64,000 nucleotides of DNA from an uncultured Selenomonadales bacterium (GTDB taxonomy: Bacteria; Bacillota; Negativicutes; Acidaminococcales; Acidaminococcaceae), in contig OMWZ01000001.1 in NCBI GenBank assembly GCA_900314855.1, forward strand, positions 124,001-188,000, in the 5' to 3' direction. The notes below the pieces were generated by a model, which searched no databases, had not been told where the DNA came from, and saw only the letters and a program-made list of their open reading frames with translations. Position numbers and translations under genes: made by a program. Numbering within the stretch: position 1 is the first letter of the stretch; each line of letters begins with the position of its first letter. This document shows, piece after piece, positions 55,584 through 63,878 of the stretch.

Positions 55584-56392
55584 CGTTGCGCCTCCTTTTC
55601 CCCGGCGAAGGGAGGAACGGAAATACGAAGCCGGACATCCTGCAGGGAATTCAGGTACCGGCGCGTCTCTTCGCTCTTGGCGGGATCCATGTCGGCGTAG
55701 ACGATTTCTTCGCCTTTCCCGGCCTCGGCGAGGACGAAGCCGTTGGGATCGACCAGGCGGGAGTGTCCGTAAAAGACATCCTTTTTGAAAGTTCCCACGG
55801 CATTGACTGCCGCAACGAACAAATGGTTCTCAATGGCGCGGGCACGGCACAGGATATCCCAGGCGAAGCCACGCCGTTCGGGCCATTCGGCCGGCACGAC
55901 CAGAAGCTGCGCGTCCCGCAGGGCCAGATAACGGTACAGTTCAGGGAACCGCATATCATAGCAGACCGTGGACCCGCATCGGACGCCATCCAGCTCATAG
56001 ACATCAAAGCGGTCGCCGGAGGCAAAAAATTGCTTCTCGTTGAACATGCCGAACAGGTGGGCTTTGCCGTATTTGCTGACAATCCGTCCTTCCCGGTTGA
56101 TGGCCAGGACCGTGTTGTAAATCCTGCCGTCATCCCAGCGGATCGGCAGGGAGCCGGGAATGAGACTGCAGTGGGTCCGCACGGCCAGGGTTCGCAGTTC
56201 CCGGACCAGGGGACTGTCCATGGTTTCGGCCTGTTCCTGCAGGTGCCCCAGGGAATATCCCGTCGTCCAGATTTCCGGCAAAATGGCAAGGTCGCTGCGG
56301 CGGGCCGCCGTTTCCAGCATTTCCAGGCCATGGGCCGTGTTCCCGGCATGATTCTTTTCTTCCAGTTTCATTTGTACCAAGGCGATTTTCAT
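55580..56392 (-). CDS. Carbon-nitrogen hydrolase (nitrilase superfamily, omega-amidase-like)
   Basis: A 270-residue amidase with the complete triad Glu40 (AILPEIW), Lys110 (KYGKAHLF) and Cys144 (STVCYDMRFPE). The sequence is closest in pattern to the YafV/omega-amidase branch that deaminates alpha-keto acid amides, but the substrate cannot be assigned. It is coupled by ATGA overlaps to the yqeG gene before it and the VanX-like gene after it. Confidence 0.9.
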   Translation of the reverse strand: MKIALVQMKLEEKNHAGNTAHGLEMLETAARRSDLAILPEIWTTGYSLGHLQEQAETMDSPLVRELRTLAVRTHCSLIPGSLPIRWDDGRIYNTVLAINREGRIVSKYGKAHLFGMFNEKQFFASGDRFDVYELDGVRCGSTVCYDMRFPELYRYLALRDAQLLVVPAEWPERRGFAWDILCRARAIENHLFVAAVNAVGTFKKDVFYGHSRLVDPNGFVLAEAGKGEEIVYADMDPAKSEETRRYLNSLQDVRLRISVPPFAGEKEAQR

Positions 56393-56991
56393 GAAATCCC
56401 CGCTTTCTCGCGATCTTTTTCCCCTACGATTCCGACAGATACCGCCGGTTTCCCGTGCGGGACTGTCCGTTCTTCCCCGTCCCGCTGCCGGGGCCAGCGC
56501 TGCTGGGCCCGCGCCCGGCGGATGACAACTGTTTCCAGGCGCCGCATGGCGCGGGTAAACACAAATTCCGGGCTGCCCAGGGAGGCGACCAGCGCCGCCG
56601 GCAGCCCGGCCAGATGGGCGCCCAGTACATCCGTAAAAAGCTGGTCTCCCACGACGAGGGCCGGCGTATCCGGCGGCAGAAGCGCCAAGGCTTTTCGAAA
56701 GGCCCGCCCCCAGGGTTTCAGCGCCCAGGAAACGGCAGGGCAGCCCGTGACTTCCCGGACATGACGAAGCCGGCCGCCGCCGCTGTTCGAAACAAAGACA
56801 ACGGCGATGCCGTGCTGCCGGAGCAGGCGGACCCAGTGGATCTGGTCCGGCGGGACCTGTTCCCTGTACCGGCGCAGGAAGGTGTTGTCCAGGTCCAGCA
56901 GCAGCGCCTGATAGCCGTGCTGCCGGAGCCAGTCCGGCGTCAGGGAAGAGAGCCGCGCGAAACGATAGTCGGGAATCAGGAGGTTATTCAT
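56389..56991 (-). CDS. yqeG: YqeG family HAD-IIIA phosphatase
   Basis: A 200-residue HAD hydrolase with motif I LLLDLDNTFL (Asp33, Asp35), motif II VFVSNSGG and motif III/IV in KPWGRAFRKAL and VVGDQLFTDVLGA. The YqeG group includes phosphatidylglycerophosphate-phosphatase-like enzymes. ATG 56991 (MNNLLIPDYRF) is chosen for homology and AGGAGG-like text upstream is lacking (CAGGAGG overlaps on the other strand only); it overlaps the histidine kinase end by 8 bases. Confidence 0.85.
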   Translation of the reverse strand: MNNLLIPDYRFARLSSLTPDWLRQHGYQALLLDLDNTFLRRYREQVPPDQIHWVRLLRQHGIAVVFVSNSGGGRLRHVREVTGCPAVSWALKPWGRAFRKALALLPPDTPALVVGDQLFTDVLGAHLAGLPAALVASLGSPEFVFTRAMRRLETVVIRRARAQQRWPRQRDGEERTVPHGKPAVSVGIVGEKDREKAGIS

Positions 56992-58576
56992 GGTTGTCCC
57001 CCCGTACGACGGCCTCCGGCGGGAACGTGACCATAAAGCGTGTCCCCTGTCCCAACTTGGAAAAGACTTCCAGACGGCCGCGGTGGCGCCGGACGATTTC
57101 CTTCGCAATGGCGAGCCCCAGGCCCGTTCCTTTGGTGGCGCTGTTGCAATGGGACTTGTCTACTTTATAAAAGCGGTCGAAGATATAAGGCAAATCCGCT
57201 TCGGGAATCCCCGGCCCGTTGTCGACGATGGTCATTTCGAAACTGCCGTCCTCCAGCTGTTTCGTTTCATAGCGGACAAAACTGCCTTCCGGGGAATACT
57301 TGATGGCGTTGTCCCCCAGAATGAGGACGAGCTGGACCATCTGGTCCCCGTTTCCGTAGAGACGGCATGATTCATCGAGCTGCATGGAAATCGTGATGTG
57401 CTTGGGATCCGCCTTCACCTTCAGCTGTTCCGCCACGGACCGGATAATATCGGCCATGGGCAGTTCTTCCATTTCGGCAGGCGTCAATTTGCCCGATGCC
57501 TGAAGCCGGCTGATGTCCAGAAGGGCGCGGACCAGGCGTTCCAGGCGCTGGGTCTCCTTGGAAATCAAATCGCAGTAGCGTTTGTTGACGGACTCGTCTT
57601 CCACAGCCTCGGACAGATTGTCATGGATGATTTCCACATAGCCGCGGATAATCGTGATCGGCGTCCGCAATTCATGGGACACATTGGCCACAAAATCCCG
57701 GCGCGTCTTTTCCATGCGGGCCAGTTTTCCCAGATAGCTGCTCAGCTCTTCACTCAAATGATTGATGGCCAGCCCCAATTCCGCCACTTCGTCTTCGCCG
57801 TGGACGTCGACCTTGACGGAATAATTGCCCTTGGCAATGGCCACGGTAGCATCTTTCATGGACAGCAGGGGCTTGACAATGAGCTTAGTCAAGTGCCGCA
57901 CCATAAAGAGGCTGATCAGGAGAGCCACCAGGCCGACAATGGCCGTGAAGATGTAGATATTCCGGAGAATCCCGCCAAACCCGCTCATGGGTTCGGCCAG
58001 CAGGATGGCACCCTTTTGTCCGTTGGCGGAACTGTAGGGTACGCCGACGAGCATGACCTGCTGCTTGAAGTACGGATGATAGACCTGGGAGCGGATCGTG
58101 CCGCCGTCGTAAATATCTGCCAAGATTTTGTTGACGTGGTACGAAACGGTGCCGCTTTTGATTTCTTCGGCCAGGCGGGACGTATATTCGAACCGGGGAA
58201 TCAAATCCGCCGGCGCCGCCACATCGGGCTTGATGCTGTTTCTCCCGCCATGTTCCTTGGCGGCGGCATCGACGTCCGCGGCGATGTTGGACGCCGCAAT
58301 CAAATTATAGCGGTCGTCGAAGAGCCAGATCCTGGCACCCACCAAATGGTCCACGGCAATCAGATACCGCATAAGCATGTAGTGATTCGTGTCATTCTGA
58401 AAGAAATATTCGACGGTATTGGCCATTTCGCGGCCCCGTTCGGACAACTGTTCCTCCCGTAGCTTGACGAAATAGTCGGCGATTAAATAGGAAGTGCCCG
58501 CCGAGACACCGACCACGACGATAACGATGATCGCCATGAAACTGTACATCAGGCGGGTACTGAGGGATTTATTCAC
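56984..58576 (-). CDS. Sensor histidine kinase, WalK/PhoR-like
   Basis: A 530-residue membrane kinase: membrane segment (about 11-34), extracytoplasmic sensor domain (35-180), second membrane segment (about 190-215), HAMP, HisKA with His301 in NVSHELRTP, and HATPase_c with the N box LGDNAIKY, G1 DNGPGIP and G2 GTGLGLAIAKEIV. GTG 58576 after GAGGTG is the preferred start; an in-frame TTG lies 12 bases upstream. It forms a pair with the response regulator 28 bases upstream. Confidence 0.92.
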   Translation of the reverse strand: MNKSLSTRLMYSFMAIIVIVVVGVSAGTSYLIADYFVKLREEQLSERGREMANTVEYFFQNDTNHYMLMRYLIAVDHLVGARIWLFDDRYNLIAASNIAADVDAAAKEHGGRNSIKPDVAAPADLIPRFEYTSRLAEEIKSGTVSYHVNKILADIYDGGTIRSQVYHPYFKQQVMLVGVPYSSANGQKGAILLAEPMSGFGGILRNIYIFTAIVGLVALLISLFMVRHLTKLIVKPLLSMKDATVAIAKGNYSVKVDVHGEDEVAELGLAINHLSEELSSYLGKLARMEKTRRDFVANVSHELRTPITIIRGYVEIIHDNLSEAVEDESVNKRYCDLISKETQRLERLVRALLDISRLQASGKLTPAEMEELPMADIIRSVAEQLKVKADPKHITISMQLDESCRLYGNGDQMVQLVLILGDNAIKYSPEGSFVRYETKQLEDGSFEMTIVDNGPGIPEADLPYIFDRFYKVDKSHCNSATKGTGLGLAIAKEIVRRHRGRLEVFSKLGQGTRFMVTFPPEAVVRGDNHE

Positions 58577-58604
58577 GTTACACCTCAAACCTGTACAGCA
58601 CCGT

Positions 58605-59315
58605 TCAGGCTTTCGCCGCAGGCTGCTTCAACTCAAATTTATACCCGACACCCCAGACAGTGGCCACATCCCAGACGGCATCCTTCGGCACGGCCAGTTT
58701 CTGCCGGATCCGCTTGATATGCGTGTCCACGGTGCGCGTATCGCCAAAATAAGTGTACCCCCAAATGGATTCCAGGAGCTGGTTGCGGGAGTAGACCTTG
58801 CCCGGCGTCAAAGCCAGGAACCAGAGCAATTCGAATTCCTTCGTCGTAAAGGAAACTTTTCTGCCGAAGGACGTGACCTCCATCTTTTCCTGGTCGATGA
58901 AGAGCCCCGGGAATTCGATGGTCTTTTTTTCCGTAGCCGTCTGGAATCCACCGGCACGGCGCAGGACCGCCTTGACGCGGGCCACGACTTCGCGCGTGTT
59001 GAAGGGCTTGGTAATATAGTCGTCGGCGCCGGTCTCCAGCCCGAGGATCCTGTCGTCGTCATCGTCCTTGGCGGTCAGCATAATAATGGGGATGTCATAT
59101 TTTCGGCGCACTTCCTCACAGACCTGCAAGCCGTCCATGACAGGCATCATGATGTCCAGCAGCAGGATATCCGGGCGGTCCGCCTCGACCCGTTCCAACG
59201 CCTCCTGGCCGTTTTCCGCCTCGAGGACCTGGAACCCTTCCTTTTGGAAATAGACGCGAAGGATTTCCCGGATTTGCGCTTCGTCATCCGCAATCAGCAC
59301 TTTATAATTGTTCAT
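58605..59315 (-). CDS. OmpR-family response regulator
   Basis: A 236-residue regulator with receiver domain (phospho-acceptor Asp54 in LLLDIMMP, acidic pair at 10-12, Lys in ITKPF) and winged-helix output domain (about 140-230, with TVDTHIKRIRQKL). It is the partner of the downstream kinase. ATG 59315 follows GGTGG. Its own regulon is not visible; the NlpC/P60 gene just upstream is a plausible cell-wall target, by analogy with WalR only. Confidence 0.94.
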   Translation of the reverse strand: MNNYKVLIADDEAQIREILRVYFQKEGFQVLEAENGQEALERVEADRPDILLLDIMMPVMDGLQVCEEVRRKYDIPIIMLTAKDDDDDRILGLETGADDYITKPFNTREVVARVKAVLRRAGGFQTATEKKTIEFPGLFIDQEKMEVTSFGRKVSFTTKEFELLWFLALTPGKVYSRNQLLESIWGYTYFGDTRTVDTHIKRIRQKLAVPKDAVWDVATVWGVGYKFELKQPAAKA

Positions 59316-59408
59316 GGTTCTTCCACCTTTCTCTCTATGAAGGACGAAACTCGATTCCCGTTCCTGTCCCCAACGATTCCTACAATAATATGCCAAAAGG
59401 CTTGTCTT

Positions 59409-59437
59409 ATTATAGCAGAAAATCCCGGGGAATTTAA
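59409..59437 (-). promoter_or_regulatory. Predicted promoter of the two-component operon
   Basis: TTAAAT (59437-59432), a 17-bp spacer and perfect TATAAT (59414-59409) on the minus strand, about 95 bases upstream of the response regulator. The -35 match is weak. Confidence 0.5.
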
Positions 59438-59472
59438 CACTTCGACAGCCACTTTCACAAAAGGTTTACAAA

Positions 59473-59507
59473 CAAAAAAAGACAGACAGCCCACAAGCTG
59501 TCTGTCT
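59473..59507 (-). terminator. Terminator of the NlpC/P60 gene
   Basis: An 11-bp perfect stem, AGACAGACAGC with GCTGTCTGTCT (59480-59507), closes a six-base loop and is followed by seven T on the minus strand. Confidence 0.93.
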
Positions 59508-59552
59508 GAAAAATTCGCACTCAGGCTATCTGCCAGTTTCCCCGCACTATCC

Positions 59553-60224
59553 TCAGTACACGCGGCCAGCGCCGATGTAGCGTTCGCCCCAGTAGCCGCC
59601 GAAGACACTGGACACGGTAACACCCTGGCTGGACGAGGCATGGATGAACTGACCATTGCCGACGTAAATCCCGCAATGGGACGCGCCAGGGGCATAGGTC
59701 GTGAAGAAGACGAGGTCACCGGGACGCAGGGACGACGAAGAAATACGCCGGGAAGCGTAATACTGGCCGTCGGCCGTCCGGGGAATGTAGATGCCGGACT
59801 GGGCGAACACATAGCTCGTAAAGCCCGAGCAGTCAAAGCCGTAGGGAGACGTACCCCCAAAGACATACGGAACGCCCCGCATGGCATAGGCATTGCGGAG
59901 AATACTCCGGGTCAGGGCGCTGTTACCGGAACGGTTGACGGGCATCGCCCGGTTCATGAGGCTTCGGTAAGTGGCTTCGCCGACGATACCATCGACAGAC
60001 AGGCCCCGGGCAGCCTGGAATTCCTTGACTGCCTGTTCGGTAGCCGGCCCGAAGACACCGTCCACGGAGCCGATACTGTAGTTCAGGGAAGCCAGTTGTT
60101 TCTGGATTTCAACAACTTCCGACCCCCGGTCCCCTTCCGAGAAATCGGCAAAACTCATGGTAGCCGAAAAGCACGAAAGCGCTACGGCTAACAAGGCCGA
60201 AAAGACCTTCCTCTTGGTTGACAC
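59553..60224 (-). CDS. NlpC/P60 peptidoglycan endopeptidase with peptidoglycan-binding domain
   Basis: Exported murein hydrolase of 223 residues. Signal peptide (1-26), a peptidoglycan-binding type 1 domain (30-92, VVEIQKQLASLNYSIGSVDG) and an NlpC/P60 domain (108-223) with the triad Cys132 (FDCSGF), His183 (SHCGIYVG) and His195 (FIHASS). The start is GTG 60224. The mRNA leader is predicted to be about 220 nt and contains an 11-bp tandem repeat, so post-transcriptional control is possible. Confidence 0.94.
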   Translation of the reverse strand: MSTKRKVFSALLAVALSCFSATMSFADFSEGDRGSEVVEIQKQLASLNYSIGSVDGVFGPATEQAVKEFQAARGLSVDGIVGEATYRSLMNRAMPVNRSGNSALTRSILRNAYAMRGVPYVFGGTSPYGFDCSGFTSYVFAQSGIYIPRTADGQYYASRRISSSSLRPGDLVFFTTYAPGASHCGIYVGNGQFIHASSSQGVTVSSVFGGYWGERYIGAGRVY

Positions 60225-60267
60225 TATGACGCACGCCCTTTCTGTGATTCTGCGAGAAGACCCCTCA

Positions 60268-60289
60268 ACGGTCAGATCACGGTCAGATC
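60268..60289. repeat. 11-bp tandem repeat in NlpC/P60 leader
   Basis: Two exact head-to-tail copies of ACGGTCAGATC (60268-60278 and 60279-60289) lie about 45 bases upstream of the start codon. Confidence 0.9.
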
Positions 60290-60455
60290 CGTTTGATCGA
60301 AGCGGAGAATTACAGCCTCAGGTTTTCGTTTCATGTCGTGCCACAGAGTGAACACACCGGCCGCAGCCACCCCTGGTACGGTCGCATCCTCTCTCAAACA
60401 ACACAACCACACAAAAAATATGTTTCACAAGCCCATATCTGTGTTTCACGCACTC

Positions 60456-60461
60456 ATTATA
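60456..60461 (-). promoter_or_regulatory. Possible -10 box for the NlpC/P60 gene
   Basis: A perfect TATAAT on the minus strand lies about 235 bases upstream of the start codon; no good -35 box is seen 16-18 bases away (best is ACATTT). If used, it gives a leader of about 220 nt. Confidence 0.4.
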
Positions 60462-60692
60462 GCACAAGAAGAGCCGGTAAATGTGAACAAAATGAAAAAA
60501 CAAAGTTCTCGTCATTTTGACGATTTTTTGACGTCATTTTGCGCATCGCTCAACCAAGCCGTTTTCAGCGAATTTAACGAAAAATATAGAGTTCGGGCGC
60601 TAATTTTTTAGGACCTAAAAAATTTTTTGGTCCTAATAGTTGTGAAAAAGATAAACGGCTTTGTGTGTAATATATATTACACTTTAAGCAAG

Positions 60693-60722
60693 AAAAAGGC
60701 TGCCGGATTTCTCCGACAGCCT
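60693..60722 (-). terminator. Terminator of rnpB
   Basis: A 9-bp GC-rich stem (GGCTGTCGG with CCGGCAGCC, one G-U pair) followed by five T on the minus strand, about 10 bases beyond the rnpB 3' end. Confidence 0.88.
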
Positions 60723-60730
60723 GTTCTTTC

Positions 60731-61006
60731 GGTGTGAGTAGTCAATAAGCCGAGTTCTGTTCCGACAAGCGGTGGCAATCATTTATCTATACCAGAGATT
60801 ACTCCCCGGTTACAGCGACACAACCCGGAAGGATCAGCGGGCAACATCATCCCTTCCCTATTTGGTCTTACTCCGAGTGGGGTTTACCAAGCCAAGTAAT
60901 TACTTACTTGCTGGTGCGCTCTTACCGCACCGCGGCACTCTGCCCTTTGGAGCTCGGACTTTCCTCACCGTCCTTAAAGGACGCCGCGATTGCCTTTTAT
61001 ACTCAC
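60731..61006 (-). ncRNA. rnpB: RNase P RNA, about 276 nt, lacking the P8-P12 specificity segment
   Basis: Catalytic RNA that matures tRNA 5' ends. Read on the minus strand: P1 arm GTGAGTA (61006-61000) pairs with TACTCAC (60740-60734); conserved region I GAGGAAAGTCC (60966-60956); GGGCAGAGTGCC (60945-60934); P13 hairpin (60931-60913) and P14; region IV ACCAAATAGGG (60866-60856); P15-P18; region V ACAGAACTCGGCTTA (about 60760-60746). Standard RNAs carry about 90-100 more nt, including ACAGARAG and GGUGAAAGG elements, between GTGCC and P13; here only two bases (60932-60933) are found. All other landmarks are intact. Confidence 0.93.
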
Positions 61007-61012
61007 GGACAT

Positions 61013-61041
61013 AGCTTAACACAGAATCGCTGCTTTTGCAA
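61013..61041 (-). promoter_or_regulatory. Predicted promoter of rnpB
   Basis: TTGCAA (61041-61036), a 17-bp spacer and TAAGCT (61018-61013) on the minus strand place the transcript start at about 61006, exactly at the first base of helix P1. This supports expression of the reduced RNA. Confidence 0.7.
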
Positions 61042-61096
61042 GTCCTTTACAAGGAACGGGAGCGCCTGCCTCGGGAACCGTTTGTGGCTGCACCGC

Positions 61097-61330
61097 CTAC
61101 GGCTTCACGCGGGCGCGAAGATATTCCCCATAGTGCTTCAACGCCGCCAGCAGGATGTCGCTGGTCGTCGCATACGGAAAACCCTCCCCCGTGCCGCGGG
61201 CCTGGGACAGCAGGGATTTAATCTCCTTGACAGCTTGTTTCAGCTTGCCCAAGTCCTCCGGACTGGTACGGACCTGATAGAATTTTTCCATGACTTCGCC
61301 ATGCACAGGCTGCCTTTTCTTTCTTTCCAT
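61097..61330 (-). CDS. Small conserved-looking protein of unknown function
   Basis: A 77-residue basic protein (ERKKRQPVHGEVMEKFYQVR at the start) predicted to be helical, with no motif I can name. ATG 61330 has AAGGGGA upstream; the longer frame overlaps the YhaM-like gene and is less likely. It lies between that gene (79 bases) and rnpB. It could be a RNA-associated or structural factor, but nothing in the sequence shows this. Confidence 0.55.
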   Translation of the reverse strand: MERKKRQPVHGEVMEKFYQVRTSPEDLGKLKQAVKEIKSLLSQARGTGEGFPYATTSDILLAALKHYGEYLRARVKP

Positions 61331-61409
61331 CCTAGTCCCCTTTCTTCCCGTTCCCCGGCGCGCCGGAGGGGAATCCTGTGGAACCGGTCCGCAGGGAGCC
61401 GGCCAGGGT

Positions 61410-62342
61410 TCACGAATTGATAAAAAGATCCCGATGCAGCATGAAATTGCTGCACCACTGCCCCTTTCCATCGGCCGTATCGAACTGATTCATGATGGCG
61501 TTGACTTCATCCGCATAGTGGACGATAAACGCTTCGCGGGTCACACATTCCATCGGGGAGCCCTTCTCCCGATCCCCGTGATGGGACAGGATGATGTGTT
61601 CCAGTTGCTGCAGGGAGCTGTCGGGCATTTTCAAATCCGCCGCCGCTTCCCGTACAATCATGACAGACAGGCTGATATGTCCCAACAGTTTTCCCTCCGT
61701 CGTATAGGGAAACCCGATGTTGGAGCTGATTTCCTTGACTTTGCCGATATCATGGAGCAGCGCGCCGGCAAGCACGAGATCCGTATCGACGTGACCGATG
61801 GTCTGCGCCATGGACAGGGCCAATTCCGCCACATCCACCGTATGATGGAGCAGGCCACCCAGGTAGGCATGGTGCATCTTCATCCCCGCGGGGGCACGGT
61901 AAAACCGTTCGCAGAAAACGGGATTGAAAATTCGCTGAAGCAGGCTCCGCAACGTCGGCAGTTTTACCTTGCCGATAAGAGACGATAACTTTTCCTTGTA
62001 CTGTTCCAGATTGAAATTCCCACGGGGGATCAGCATGGAAATATCATCGTCCGAGCGCAGGTCTTCCAGTTTTTCGATGACAATCTGCATTCCCAGGCTG
62101 TCCCGGGCATACTTGGATAAATCCACCTTGCCGGTGACAAGGTACACGGACGACTTGGTGCGGTCCGGACTGCGCAGCTTGTCGACGATTCTCTGTTCAA
62201 AACTGATAAAGGGCATGCTGCCGCTGTTATCTTCTACCGTGCCGCGGACAAACACGCCGCCATTGGACGAGTTGCCGGACCGCAGCGTCCGGACAATCAA
62301 AGGCTGGCAGACCGTCTGCCCGGCCTTCATTTCACTAATCAT
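61410..62342 (-). CDS. yhaM: 3'-5' exoribonuclease YhaM-like, OB fold plus HD domain
   Basis: A 310-residue protein with an N-terminal OB-fold (about 12-95, GGVFVRGTVEDNSGSMPFIS) and an HD domain (about 155-290) showing HHTVDVAELAL, LLHDIGKVKEI and HIILSHHG metal-binding motifs. This is the YhaM/CBF1 arrangement, which degrades RNA and single-stranded DNA 3' to 5'. It starts at ATG 62342, about 30 bases after the Nif3 gene. Confidence 0.88.
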   Translation of the reverse strand: MISEMKAGQTVCQPLIVRTLRSGNSSNGGVFVRGTVEDNSGSMPFISFEQRIVDKLRSPDRTKSSVYLVTGKVDLSKYARDSLGMQIVIEKLEDLRSDDDISMLIPRGNFNLEQYKEKLSSLIGKVKLPTLRSLLQRIFNPVFCERFYRAPAGMKMHHAYLGGLLHHTVDVAELALSMAQTIGHVDTDLVLAGALLHDIGKVKEISSNIGFPYTTEGKLLGHISLSVMIVREAAADLKMPDSSLQQLEHIILSHHGDREKGSPMECVTREAFIVHYADEVNAIMNQFDTADGKGQWCSNFMLHRDLFINS

Positions 62343-62371
62343 GTCGTGTCACTCCTACATTCTGTTTTGAC

Positions 62372-63166
62372 TTATAGGACCCGGAAGAGCGGCGTTTCCT
62401 TCGCCACCAGTACACGGGTCGCGTAACTGTCCCTACTGAGCCGCAGGGCAAGCCGGTCCGCCAGGTGATTCATCATGATGAGTTCCGTCGCCTGGTGTGT
62501 ACCGTCGATGACATTGATTCCTTTGCCTACGGCGTCCTGCGCCTCATGATATTTGACGTCACCCGTCACGTATGTGTCCGCGCCACTACGCAGGGCCGCA
62601 TCCAGGAAATCCATGCCCGCACCGCTGCACACGGCCACCTTCCGGACCATGGCGCCGGCCGGGGCATACGTAATATGGGGAAGGCCCAGTTTTTCGCGGA
62701 CCGTATCGGCAAACACCGCCACTTCCTTCGGTTCCGGCAGGACACCGACGCGGCCGATGCCCGCCAGGGTGCCCGCCTGTTCACACAGGGTTTCCACCCC
62801 ATCCAGGCCCAGCAGTTCCGCCAGGACATCGTTGATTCCCCCAATCGCGCTGTCCAGGTTCGTATGGGCGCTGAAAACGGCGATGTTCTCCCGCGCCGCG
62901 TCCAGCAGCAGGGATGTATGCCAGTCTTCGTCCGTCAAATGGCGGATTCCCTTGAAAATCGCCGGATGGTGGGTCACGATCAGATTCGCGCGGAGTTCCC
63001 GCGCTTGGGCCAGCACCTCCGCCGAATAGTCCAGGGCGCACAGGATGACCCGCACCGGCTCGTCCGTGCGGCCCACCATCAGCCCTACGTTGTCCCATTC
63101 CTCCGCCAGCGACGGCGGGGCAATCTCATTCAGGATCCGGATGACGTCCTTCACTGCGGCAAGCAT
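62372..63166 (-). CDS. Nif3-like dinuclear metal centre protein (YqfO family)
   Basis: A 264-residue member of the Nif3/DUF34 family, with metal-binding LIVTHHPAIFKG near 62-73, FSAHTNLDSAIGG near 100-112 and a C-terminal TGDVKYHEAQDA near 225. The family is often annotated as GTP cyclohydrolase 1 type 2, which is doubtful. ATG 63166 follows GGAGG and overlaps the trmK end by 41 bases, matching the yqfN-yqfO pair of Bacillus. Confidence 0.92.
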   Translation of the reverse strand: MLAAVKDVIRILNEIAPPSLAEEWDNVGLMVGRTDEPVRVILCALDYSAEVLAQARELRANLIVTHHPAIFKGIRHLTDEDWHTSLLLDAARENIAVFSAHTNLDSAIGGINDVLAELLGLDGVETLCEQAGTLAGIGRVGVLPEPKEVAVFADTVREKLGLPHITYAPAGAMVRKVAVCSGAGMDFLDAALRSGADTYVTGDVKYHEAQDAVGKGINVIDGTHQATELIMMNHLADRLALRLSRDSYATRVLVAKETPLFRVL

Positions 63167-63845
63167 CAATAGATTCCTCCAATTGTCGTTCCAGCCGCTG
63201 CCAGGCCCGGTACTTGTCCGATGCCACAGCCTCACGGCTTTGTTCCATCTGCTGCAGGAGCCGCCTGTAATGGCGGTGCAGTTCCTCCAGATATTCGAGG
63301 CGGTACGGCCTGTCTTCGTACAGCAGCACCGGACCGGCCAAAGCTTCCAATTTCGTCAGGGGACGGCTTTTTCCGGGAGAAACGGTTAAGATCGTGTACA
63401 GCCGGTCCCGTTCCTTGCACAACTGTTCGTCACGGATGACAAACCCGTGTCCCGACAGCCAGGCCCGCAGCTCGGCCTGGCCGTTCATGGGCTGCAGCAC
63501 GAAGGTTCCTACGGTGGCAGCCACGGCCGGGGCCTCTTCTAGGATCATACGGATGGTCGCCCCGCCCATCCCGGCAATGACGACGGCCTGGACTTCGTGC
63601 GGGGCCAGTCCTGCCAGCCCCGGCGCCTGCCGCACTTCGACAGCCCCTTCCAGACCGTAGCGAGCCACGGTCTCCCGGGCAGCGTCGCAAGGCCCGGCCG
63701 CGATATCCGACGCGATGACCTTGCGGCAGCGGCCCGTCTGGATCAAAAGGGCCGGTACATAGCCGTGGTCTGTTCCCACATCCGCTGCTGTCTCGCAGGG
63801 AGGCACCAGTCCGGCCACGGTTTCCAGTCTTGTTCCTGCGTTCAT
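63126..63845 (-). CDS. trmK: tRNA (adenine22-N1)-methyltransferase
   Basis: Methylates A22 of tRNAs. The SAM-binding AADVGTDHGYVPALL (20-34), SDIAAGPCDAA, IAGMGGATI (catalytic region near 91) and VLQPMNGQAELRAWL are typical of the TrmK/YqfN family, and the C-terminal coiled region (about 180-235) is expected. 239 residues. In relatives it lies downstream of the sigA operon; the window ends before that can be checked. Confidence 0.94.
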   Translation of the reverse strand: MNAGTRLETVAGLVPPCETAADVGTDHGYVPALLIQTGRCRKVIASDIAAGPCDAARETVARYGLEGAVEVRQAPGLAGLAPHEVQAVVIAGMGGATIRMILEEAPAVAATVGTFVLQPMNGQAELRAWLSGHGFVIRDEQLCKERDRLYTILTVSPGKSRPLTKLEALAGPVLLYEDRPYRLEYLEELHRHYRRLLQQMEQSREAVASDKYRAWQRLERQLEESIDACRSEGRHPDPE

Positions 63846-63878
63846 AAAAAAACCTGCCCACCTCTCTTTGCTGATTTC

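Larger units (their letters stand above)
60225..60692. other. Non-coding region between the NlpC/P60 gene and rnpB
   Basis: No gene is supported here. The part next to the NlpC gene is its leader. The rest (about 60485-60690) is A+T-rich and holds an 8-bp inverted repeat TTAGGACC/GGTCCTAA around an A/T loop (60608-60640 area) and a perfect 16-bp palindrome, TGTAATATATATTACA, at 60666-60681. These may be operator sites; nothing recognised as a riboswitch or small RNA. Confidence 0.6.

Noticed and set aside
60225-60450. c-di-AMP (ydaO) riboswitch before the NlpC/P60 gene
   Set aside because: The conserved GGGG/GGUGAA and CCGUCAGCUAAC-type core elements were not found by eye.
60333-61014. Small plus-strand open frames over rnpB and its flank
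   Set aside because: They cover a structured RNA gene on the other strand and A+T-rich non-coding DNA, with no ribosome sites.
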